Below, one piece after another: positions 55,650-64,000 of a stretch of DNA of 64,000 nucleotides. Source of the stretch: Cylicocyclus nassatus (taxonomy: Eukaryota > Nematoda > Chromadorea > Rhabditida > Strongylidae); NCBI GenBank assembly GCA_958299035.1, contig CATQJL010000305.1, positions 72,074,792 to 72,138,791 of the forward strand, given 5' to 3'. The translations under genes and the position numbers were made by a program. The notes under the pieces are model-generated. The model saw only the letters and a program-made list of their open reading frames with translations. It had not been told where the DNA came from and did no database searches. Within the stretch, counting starts at the first letter, position 1. Every line of letters begins with the position of its first letter.

Positions 55650-56810
55650 TGATAAAATAGAGCAAGAGAATCCGGCAGTCATGGTTTTGAATTTCGTGTA
55701 ATTTGACAAAATCCTAACTTGGAGGACTTATTGATTGCTCAAAATAGGTTTTGAGAGAGAAGCTATGTCCTAGTATAATTCATTGTATGGGTGTTCCTCT
55801 ACTTCCAAAACGATGTGTGCTCTGCTACTTTTCTAACGATCTTTTATGGAATTTGTTGAGAAAAACTGGATAAAGCAAATTTGTTTGAGTTGTTAAGTGG
55901 TGTTTTTTATTATCCGATTGGGTCTCTGTGAAGAGGAGAGATTTGCAGAGAAAGCGATTTTCATAATCAAGCGTGGTTATGGCAGAGCTTTCGAAAAATG
56001 CTGAATGATTTGTAAAGTTTATCGCTCCTCGAGCAGTTCTTTTTTCGAAACCTTATTCACAAAAATGTTTTCGGAAAAAGAGAAGGAAATTCATGTAGAG
56101 AATTTGTAGTCACAATAATCTAATATCGCATCTGCCTCGATCCACTTGCTTGCGACAAGTAGGGTAGCTAGCATGCATAAGTCATGTTCGTAAAGTGCAG
56201 CTGCGCGCATTCCTACTAATGACGAGTAAAAACTGTGCAACTATGTTAGCCTGTGCCTTCTGTAGAAAAACTGTGTTACGAGATGATGAACTCGTAAATG
56301 AGGCCAATCTGCAAGCCCAAGCCATAGCGCGAACGTGGCGCGAAGCTATGGCATGGTATTTGCGCCGATGGATTCGTGAAAAAACATGTGACTGCGCAAA
56401 ATGCAGAGGAAAAAATGGGCTGTAACTAGGATTTTGTATTCTAATTTCACGAATAAAAACGCACTATTTCCGTTTTTATGCGAGCTGCTCTGCCGGAATG
56501 CTGCAGCTTGCGGAACGGTCACTCTATCGTTCACCCAGATCCACTTCCTCCGTTTTTTGTCATTTATACACTTTTTTGTTTTTTTTTCGAATACGAATTT
56601 CGAATAGCACTTGGGTCTTGATAAATCCCCTTTGTCGCAAATTGCGATTTCTTCAATGGAGTCCGCCGCAGCCAAGTTAGGGTCCGAAAGCGCCAGACCT
56701 AGTGCTGCCCGGCCCTTGCCTTAGACGGATTACGATTCCGCGGACCCTCAATGAAAACACATGATCGCTCGTACTCCCACTTTAAGGTGTGCTGTAGGTA
56801 GAGTTTCGTT
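55650..56810. other. no gene recognised
   Basis: A plus-strand frame at 56195-56425 and a minus-strand frame at 56675-56346 overlap and have no family signature. Confidence 0.3.
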
Positions 56811-56816
56811 ATAGGA

Positions 56817-56965
56817 CAGTGGCGGACCGAGAAGAAGAGGCCCTTCCCCCCCCCCCCCCCCAAATCTGTCGTGAAAGTTTTGGAAATTGCTTAAATGAGT
56901 TCTAAAAATGGCAGTTGATTTGTACTTGTAAAAAATGAATAATATCTAAATTGTAATACAGGCTT
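56817..56965 (+). mobile_element. hAT-type MITE remnant
   Basis: CAGTGGCGGACCGAGAAG and a C run followed by sequence like the other copies (GTGAAAGTTTTGGAAATTGC). The right half is missing; the PLE remnant follows. Confidence 0.6.
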
Positions 56966-57019
56966 TAAGCTGTCGACAAGGTTGGTAGCATTTTTGAAAG
57001 AATGCCTGAAGTGCAGCAT

Positions 57020-58060
57020 ACTTTGATGGTCAGGGAGGTATTACAAGCAGGTACGTCGCTTAGCGATGGGGCAAAGATTGGCTCCCATCTCGCAAATTGT
57101 CTTCATGTCAAAGATCGAAAAACCCGTATTTAATCGTAATTTCTTACTCTTTCATCGACACATTGACGACTGCTGCATCATATGTCAAACTTAAAGTGAA
57201 ATAGACATATGCTTCGACATAGTGAATAGCCAAGCCCCTAACATAAGATTCAGCGGGATAAACCCGACGAAAATTGGCTAGCATTCCTAAACGTCCAAGT
57301 GTCTTTATCTTACGCATCATACATAACTCAGTGGCTCCGTAAATCCTAGTAAGAATACATCAATTCCTATTGTTCTGCGCATCCTGTAGCATGAAACGGT
57401 CCGTGATAGGAAACATGTTCACGACAGCAAATTCGGTTTCATCCAAGGTTGAACAGCACAATGCATCGATTAACCTTGCCTTTACCAAACAGATTGCGTA
57501 TCCTAACGGCTATCCCGCAAAAGTGCATCAAGGCATCCTGCAGGCAAGAAAGCAGACCGATTGAAATGAACCAAACAACAAAAATACCGTTCTGGGTTCC
57601 ATTCGTGACTGATTATCTCAGCAGAGCTATCAAAAAATCTTTATTACAAGCGGGTCTCTATGATTCCGTCAGAGTTATGGAAATCCCACCTCCTAACCTC
57701 AAAAAACAACTTAGCCTCAATAGAGCGTATGACAGAATTTTCACGACCGCTGACTATGTCATCGGCCCGTCTGGAAAACCAGGCGACTGCATGGAATTAG
57801 GAGTGGTATATCTCATAACCTGCCCAAAATGCGGTGCCAATATTTAGGAGAGACTGACAAACCCTTGTGCACAAGAATTAAAGTGCATCTTGACGGCCTT
57901 AGAAACGAAAATGTCCACACCCTTGGGTGTACATCGAAGGTTATAATCAGTACTTTTAGGTCACTGTTACGATCTTGTCGCCCGAATCCGAATTGATAGC
58001 CCGCAAAACGTTGGAGGCCTTTTAGATAGCGTCTACAACACCAAAAATGAACCGCAAAGA
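57020..58060 (+). pseudogene. Penelope-like element reverse transcriptase/GIY-YIG pseudogene
   Basis: Reverse-transcriptase motifs of the Penelope-like class appear in order. LAMGQRLAPISQIVFMSKIE lies at 57060-57120 and FHRHIDDCCIICQT at 57150-57190, where the usual YxDD-like box is altered to HIDD. SVIGNMFTTANSVSSKVEQ lies near 57400-57455 and LYDSVRVMEIPPPNLKKQL near 57656-57712. The GIY-YIG endonuclease start CMELGVVYLITCPKCGA is at 57790-57836, continuing one frame over as YLGETDKPLCTRIKVHL. Frame changes occur near 57190-57370, 57540 and 57838, with extra stops, so no intact protein is made. The N-terminal part is absent here; a separate N-terminal relic lies at 30998-31790. The element would have copied itself by target-primed reverse transcription. 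Confidence 0.85.
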
Positions 58061-58334
58061 TGAAAGCATTGCCATAAACAGTGAACTGTTCTCTTATCAA
58101 ACACTATGTGGATTCTGATACGAGACCTTTTATGACCATATAAAAGACATTCGACACTGACTATCCTCACTCATAGCGCAGCTGCAGCGCAGTGCTGGTT
58201 GTTCGGTCTCTACATCTCGATCTGGCAAGGCTGAGGTTAGGCTTTCGACATCTATTCTGTTACTCCATCACACAGTCAAACTAAATCCATTGCCAAAGAC
58301 GTTGAGCAGCCTTCTCAAATCTCGATCTTTCAGA

Positions 58335-58385
58335 AAGCCTTGAAGAAGGCGGAAGGACCGCTGAAACGTTGGCTTATCGTTTAAT
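58335..58385 (+). ncRNA. PLE 3' region with hammerhead-like core
   Basis: TTGAAGA, a GGCGG/CCGCT stem and then GAAACGTTGGC resemble the hammerhead ribozyme motif (CUGANGA, stem II, GAAAC) known from Penelope-like elements. The first core base is U instead of C and I could not place all three stems, so it is probably inactive. Confidence 0.4.
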
Positions 58386-58435
58386 AGAGTCTTGTTACTA
58401 TCATCATCGACCTACCTCAAAAGTAGTCATCAGTG

Positions 58436-58650
58436 TAAAGACATAGCGATGCGCGCCAGTGCCTCAAATTATGTTGCGCCCCAGGTGTCGCTTCATCAGT
58501 GTGAAGATAGGCAGATATGATAAGATATGCCACTTGTTTATGTAAACAAGTAGCTATATATAGTTGTGACAGTTGTGCACTTCTCATTCTTCTGGCTTGC
58601 TCTCTCTCCTAAGACAAAAGGCTTCTCTGCATCCGCTCTGGTACATAACA
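58436..58650 (+). mobile_element. candidate LTR of a Gypsy-type retrotransposon
   Basis: About 215 bases starting TGTAAAGACATAG and ending GGTACATAACA, with a TATATATAG box near 58555. It is followed at once by TGGCGATCAGGGACG, which has the look of a tRNA primer-binding site (tRNA-Arg or similar). The gag frame begins 25 bases later. No second LTR is found in the window. Confidence 0.45.
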
Positions 58651-58675
58651 GTGGCGATCAGGGACGAAGCTCACT

Positions 58676-59594
58676 ATGCCGAAAACAGCCGAACGCTCAA
58701 CAAGGACGGCTGAATGCTCCATATCAAGGATGGCAGAACACTCGCTGGATGGCAGCCTCATCACTGCTCTAATCGAGCAGATGAGGATTTAACAAGAGAA
58801 GATGGAGGCTCGATACGAAGAACAAACGAGGATGCTGCAAGAACAAATGAAGATCCAGCAAGAAGCGATGCGTGCGCAGCATGAAGAAACTATGTTGCAG
58901 TTCAAGACCGTCCAGAACAACCAGGATCCGGATAGAAGAAAAGAAACCTGCGACCAGCTAGCCACAGACGTGGCGAACTTCGTGCCCACGAAAAATCAGA
59001 TACGACATTTTCTTACTGGTTTAGCAGGTATGGCCCCATGATCAGGCAGGCCGAAATGCCCGATGACAGAAAGAGGACCTCATTTTGACGAAGATGAGCG
59101 AAGAAGCATACCGCAGATACGCAGACGATATCCTCCCGTCGAAACCACATGAAGTGGACTTCGAGACGACAGTTGCCAGGTTGGCGACCCTGCTCGCGTC
59201 CAAAAAGACACTCGTACGAAGAAGGTACGAGTGCCCTAAAATAGATTGTCCGCCGCTCACGGCAGGACACACTTCTTTTCGCGAATACGCGAATCGGATC
59301 AAGCGCATGGATGAGGAGGCGCAGATGAAAGAGTTGGACTACACTGGTCTGAAGACATTACAGTATGTCGCAGGACTCCAAGATCCTTCTCTGAGGGATA
59401 TTCGCTTGAAGATGCTCCAGCGGCTAGACTCGTACAAGGATGGACCGTTGACTATTGAAGAACTAGTTAATGAGTGCGAAAATCTCACAGCGTTGAACAA
59501 CGACAACGCAGACATGGGAAGACAGTACGCAGTACAAGTAGTACGAATAATGCGCGCTACTGCCTTGGATTATGATGAGCCCCAGGGCCGATAG
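58676..59594 (+). pseudogene. Gypsy-type gag pseudogene
   Basis: From an ATG at 58676 the frame reads MPKTAERSTRTAECSISRMA, meets a TAA near 58790, and resumes as a coiled-coil-like RYEEQTRMLQEQMKIQQEAM. It then shifts frame twice (TTFSYWFSRYGPMIRQAEM near 59010-59070, then LTKMSEEAYRRYADDILPSK from about 59085). The last part (59085-59594), with FREYANRIKRM, LKTLQYVAGLQDPSLRDIR and ELVNECENLTALNND, follows the capsid pattern of nematode and arthropod Gypsy-type elements. The stops and shifts mean it cannot make a capsid protein. No protease, reverse transcriptase or integrase follows. Confidence 0.75.
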
Positions 59595-59650
59595 CAATCT
59601 ACCCTACTTGGCGGCATCAAAGATGCCGCTAAGTTGGCACACATCACGGG
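59583..59650 (+). repeat. dispersed repeat shared with 967-1030
   Basis: GATAGCAATCTACCCTACTT and GGCACACAT align with the block near the left end of the window. It straddles the gag stop. Confidence 0.45.
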
Positions 59651-59774
59651 AAGTTGCCAACTCCGGCAGCATCTCGCGGATTGCTTTTAGATTTTGGTAA
59701 ACTCATATATTCTTGGTCCGTAATCCCTATTCACATGAAGTTTTGATGACTCAGACAACCGCAAAACAGCGACA

Positions 59775-59843
59775 CCGATCTCGTTCGAACCCGCATGCGT
59801 CACCTTCCAACACCTCCGCACCAACCACTCAACCACGCGGCCA
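59775..59843 (-). repeat. tRNA-derived SINE fragment
   Basis: On the minus strand TGGTTGAGTGGTTGG (A box) and GGTTCGAACG (B box) are about 45 bases apart, as in a tRNA gene. The stems do not close, and TGAGTCATCAAAAC downstream resembles the unit at 95-173. Confidence 0.5.
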
Positions 59844-59849
59844 ATTTTT

Positions 59850-60980
59850 TTTCGGTTTGCGGCAGCCATTACAGAAACGTACAGGTCAGCGGCGTTTGTG
59901 AGAGGGCATGATCAATACTTTGCGCAAGAGACGTTGACCTGGAAGAACAGCCGAGTGATATGAAAACGAGAGAGCCAAAGGCGTTGCAAATAAGATTTAG
60001 AGGACTTGCAAGAAGAAGATGACGTTCTTTTTTGTTCTATAAGATTACTAGACATCTTTTTTATATCATTAGCATCAATTTTAACGAGGAAAACCCGTAT
60101 AACGAAAAAATGATGGTTTTTTTTATGGAAAGCGAATTTTTTTGGTTCTTCTGCTTGAAGTGGAATGTGGATGTTGATATTGCCGCACTACACAAACTTG
60201 CAGACGCCGCCAGCAAGGTGCCACCACCTCGACATAGTAGGGGCACATCGGGATGGTGGCATCTTGATCTCTCAAAAAAGCACGCTATTTTGTGTACTCT
60301 CCGATCTGACGGCATCTCTCAGCGCTGAAATTTCGACGAGATGCCGCTAGGCCAGCTCGCGAAGCTGCCGCCAGCACCTCCTGCCTCCCTCTACAGTTCG
60401 GTTTAGGGAGATTTTTAGAATTTTCAGTTGCCAGGTAAGGTTCCCTAAGTCACTATGACCTCCTCAACCAGAATTACGTAGTGAAAAGGGTTGGGAGGGC
60501 GCAAATTAGAGCTCGGTGTTCACGCCGATCTCATGTAAAGATGCCGGCTACATGGCGGCGAAACATGCCGCCAGGTCAGGGGGATTACTACCGGCCCAAG
60601 TGTCACTTGTGTCCGACCCTTGTATTCCAGTGAGCACTATCCACTGAATCCAGAGCTCAATCCCGTATTTGCATTATTTGGTGAAGGCGGTAACCGTGAC
60701 ACTAATGCTGTTAGATGCAGTCCCATGCGTCCCGACATGTCAAGAGCAACTGCTAGACCGTGTGCATACCGATCCACCTCTCAAAACGCATCACGAGGCA
60801 ATCGATGGATCGGCGGGCGAACCGGGACTTAGCTCAGAAGTCACGGAAGCAAGCCAAACATTCGGAAATAATGCAGAGGAGATATCGTATTTCATGCCTA
60901 TATAACAACAAGTGTACGCTTTAGCGGTTATCACATGATTACATGCTCCAACGTCTTTATAGAAAATGCCAAGTTCAAAG
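59850..60980. other. no gene recognised
   Basis: Contains GCCGCCAG and TGGCGGC words that recur (60190, 60350, 60555), perhaps further retroelement debris, but no readable frame. Confidence 0.3.
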
Positions 60981-60988
60981 GGATTGCT

Positions 60989-61030
60989 GGACAAGCCATT
61001 TGTCTGCTGAATCAGGCAAATGGCTTGTCC
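60989..61030. repeat. 18-bp-stem hairpin
   Basis: GGACAAGCCATTTGTCTG and CAGGCAAATGGCTTGTCC pair with one G-U wobble around a CTGAAT loop. It is shorter than a usual pre-miRNA. Confidence 0.6.
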
Positions 61031-61034
61031 ATAG

Positions 61035-62300
61035 TGCAGAGACAATAATATGGCACTGAATGTAGACTTCACGTGAACGGTCTTATTTCCAAAAAATTAC
61101 AACGCCACGCCATACCCTTTTGCAGAGTAATCGTCTTCTTAGCTTTGATAGAGACCGCTATACTTAACAACAGTGGCGTGTTTGTAGTGCTCACTTTGTT
61201 TGCGCCTTCACTCGAGAATTACCGTAATTTTTCTTCACCAAATTCATTACATAATCCCTCTAATCTTTTGTTCCTAATAGCGGTTTCAAAGTGTCTAAAT
61301 ACTTCAGTTTCCATTTCGCTGTATGCTACTGTGTTGACAATTTTATTTGCGGTTCATATATTCAAACCATTTTTTCGATAGTTTCCTGGCGTTTTGAAAA
61401 AGATAAAATAATTGTTAGTTCGATGTGATACAGCGTCGAAAACTGTGTACGCAAACAAACCAAATTCAGCTTCAACGTTACATTGAGGCCGAATTCTTTG
61501 GGCGGTTCCTAACCATACAAACGCCCCATGCAAAGCTTTTTTGCTGCTCAAATTGCCACCACTGTACTCAAACTTCCATTACGTGTTCTATGCTGAACCT
61601 ACCGCAGTTCAGAATGTAATGATTGCTTACATCATTCAAAATACTACTAGACCTAATCAACACTAAAAGCCTGTTCTGGTAACAATTCACACTTCCATAC
61701 TGCAAGATCTTCTTGTGCTGCGAGCGCTTGAAAGTTGGTTCCGACCTCATCCAGCTCAATACAGTTTTGAGCCTTGAAAATTGGATTCTGTTGTCCGAAG
61801 TTAAACGATGTGGTAAGCATCTACATTGTGCATGATTCTGCATATGATATAGTTGACTGCACGGAATCGCTCAGACCGAAAGCCCTCGAGCGTGTCTCTT
61901 GCGGGATCACATTGGCATTTGCTCGCATGAGTCATCATTGCATCATCTTGACGTAACATTAAGGTTTGTCCAGGGCAACATCTGGAGAGAGGGATCACTT
62001 TGTCTCAAAACATTTTATGAGATAGGTAGAGGCTTGAAATAGTAAAAGAGCTTTTTTGGAGTCGACCGGGACACTTGAAGGCAGTTTGAGCGATGAAAGA
62101 AAAATAATTTTTTTGAACTGCAGTAGATCCAGTGCTTAGCAGATACCATAGACCTTGACAAGCAAAAATGAGATTGACTCCAAATATGATTTTTGTGTTG
62201 CGGTTCCTTTTCCATTTTTCAGCTAAGCTCTCTCACGTGGCGCTAACGGTTTTTTGCCTTCAAAAGTACAGAAATTTCAATATAGTGTTTGTTGTTGTTT
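61035..62300. other. unrecognised, with exon-like minus-strand frames
   Basis: A minus-strand frame at 61998-61801 includes CCPGQTLMLRQDDAMM and CQCDPARD, a Cys pattern that could be part of a secreted module. No splice-consistent gene can be built. Confidence 0.25.
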
Positions 62301-62303
62301 GCA

Positions 62304-62448
62304 GAAACGTTTGGTAGAACGAAGGCATATTCGGAATCAGCTTGATGCTTTTTGGATTGGTGATGAATTTATGTGGAAAGCACAGTTCAACTTTGGGTTT
62401 TTCCCTTATCAGTTTGTAGTCAAGAAACTTCTGTACATCTTCAGCTAA
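62304..62448 (+). CDS. possible exon, unrecognised
   Basis: After TTGTTTGCAG the frame reads KRLVERRHIRNQLDAFWIGD and stays open to a stop at 62448. The acceptor and composition look coding. The neighbouring exons are not identified. Confidence 0.3.
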
Positions 62449-63236
62449 CGTGGATTAGGGTAATCACAATGAATGGCACTGTACCCGAGGTAGTTCAGAA
62501 GAAAATTTGCAGTTTCAGGCAGTTAGTACATCGTTTAATTATACGCTTGTTGTTGGTGAGCGTACTATCATGAACGGTTGTGCGCTTTGCGCTCTCGCGC
62601 TGAAATTGATTTTTAACGCCGATGAGACGGATCGGATGTGAAGTGTTGTAGCAGAAAGTTTTATTCATGGAGATCACCATTGTTTACCATACATTCTGAA
62701 ATATAATTTAGACCCGTCTTCGCCTTTGCAGCTTTTGTTGATATTATCGCGAAGTGTGGAAATCCTCCTTTGCCTTTCTCTATGTACGAATACAGCTATA
62801 ACGATAGATACAATAAGCGAATAGTAGGTGAAAAGCTGTAAAATACCTGCATCAGTGGAATTTTAGCAGCAGTGCTGTCACTGATGTAATAGTATTCAAT
62901 TCTGTTGAAACGGAAGAATGTATTAGCGATGCTGACTAAAGGGGGTCTTGTGAACTACCGGACTCAAAGAACACAACCATTTTTGATTTCAATCGATAGT
63001 TCGAGTATCCTTGAAAAGCGACTGGGTAGCTTTTTTGAAGTTTGTTCGCTTCCTTGCCCAGTTCCGGCAGCTTTTCAAAACCGTTGTTAGCACTCACAAA
63101 AGTCAGCGAACTGGCTTTGTTTCAATATTTTGTAAAAAGAGTTGTGATACAGAGTGAGACAACCAGGTGTGTATTCGTTCCACTTTTATAAATGTTACTG
63201 ACTTTTAGATTCAAAACCCAACTTACATATCCACAG

Positions 63237-63328
63237 CTTTCGAGGGTGCGGTAAAGGATCACATCCATGGAATCAATCCGCGTCCTTCTTGCCATATTCG
63301 TGACGAGATGTACGGCAAAGAATAATAG
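63237..63328 (-). CDS. possible exon, unrecognised
   Basis: On the minus strand a CTGCACTCAG acceptor and a GTAAGT donor bound a 92-base open block (FAVHLVTNMARRTRIDSMDV, then ILYRTLESCGY). It is a typical internal exon size. Partner exons are not placed, and the antisense strand is also partly open. Confidence 0.3.
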
Positions 63329-63830
63329 CTGAGTGCAGCATGCATTCACCACAATTCTAGTACTAGCTACATTTTCTTGCACTTGATAGCGTTTCGAGAA
63401 TTGTGTATCCTGCCTAAACAATAATATCCAATATTTCGGTGGTTTCGTGGGTTCGAGCACGCTTTGCAGAAATTTTGAGCATTTTTAGGTTGCAAGCATG
63501 GAGTGTCCATATGAGGCAAGCGCACGGAAGTTTCGAAGAAGCTTCCATTCTTTATGATTAAGCCTGCTCGAGTCAGCGGTACAAGAACCAGCACGCTATT
63601 TGCCCTCATTTTCAGCGTACGCCGGTTATGCAGCGAAATCTGACCTATCTCTTACATGCTTTCTCGGACAAGCGGAAATTCAAACTGTACTTTAGATTCT
63701 AAAAAAATTTCTTATTTTAGCAAGTATGAGAGCAACTCCGCTGTGTAGACTCGTCGTAAGGATTGGCAACGATATGTAGAAATAATAACAAAAACTTGCG
63801 TACTTGAAAGACTTTGCATCATTTTTCAGA

Positions 63831-64000
63831 TTCCTTCTTTGACATTGTTGCAGCCAGTACCAGAGTGCCCGAGGAGGAATAAACCAAGATCATATTTTCC
63901 CCATTTTCATGTTAGTCCTCTTAACACCAGCTTATTTTTTAGCTTGAATTTTGACTATGTATTTGAGCCATTCCAAGCTTTGCTTTGCTTTACTACGGGC
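63831..64000 (+). CDS. possible exon running off the window
   Basis: Following CATTTTTCAG the frame reads IPSLTLLQPVPECPRRNKPR and remains open to the window edge, with a second possible acceptor near 63945 (LNFDYVFEPFQALLCF). The family is not recognised. Confidence 0.35.

Overview
The window looks like a gene-poor, repeat-dense piece of a nematode nuclear genome, most likely a rhabditine/strongylid (hookworm-like) worm. The reasons are one long multi-exon gene with mostly short introns and GTAAG/TTTTCAG-type junctions, a Helitron, Penelope-like, mariner-, hAT- and PIF-type elements typical of such genomes, and no prokaryotic gene structure. The species assignment is inference.

Layout. 0-9 kb: a tRNA-derived SINE fragment, a palindromic AGGGTTAAATTAACCCT-type repeat, a decayed or unusual multi-exon gene on the minus strand (3.68-4.51 kb), a hairpin MITE, a four-copy tandem array (4.8-5.8 kb), a palindromic minisatellite, and a tentative small plus-strand gene (6.85-8.64 kb). 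9-19 kb: a MULE transposase pseudogene followed by a chain of inverted-repeat, foldback and GC-motif elements and two hAT-type MITEs. 19.7-28.0 kb: the one clear cellular gene, a SNF2-family helicase of the RAD54L2/ARIP4 type, with MITEs in its introns. 28-39 kb: nested and abutting MITEs, Penelope-like element (PLE) pieces, a non-autonomous Helitron, foldback repeats and one copy (A) of a 1.1-kb repeat. 39.3-47.95 kb: an apparently complete autonomous Helitron encoding an intact 1667-residue Rep-helicase. 48-56 kb: PIF-type, mariner-type and other MITEs, and the inverted partner (B) of the 1.1-kb repeat. 56.8-59.9 kb: a hAT MITE remnant, a PLE reverse transcriptase/GIY-YIG pseudogene, and a Gypsy-type LTR plus decayed gag. 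60-64 kb: mostly unrecognised sequence with a few exon-like open stretches.

The most notable items are four. (1) The Helitron has readable termini (A|TC...CTGG|T, 3' hairpin) and an arginine/glutamine-rich tandem-repeat N-terminus on its Rep-helicase. (2) Copies A and B of the 1.1-kb repeat sit head-on around the Helitron. (3) A recurring design appears in several unrelated non-autonomous elements: arrays of a short GC-rich motif, different in each family, inside AT-rich sequence. (4) Unrecognised protein-coding sequence lies at 3.7-4.5 kb, carrying what look like frame breaks. All boundaries come from reading the sequence by eye; no database search or structure prediction was run.
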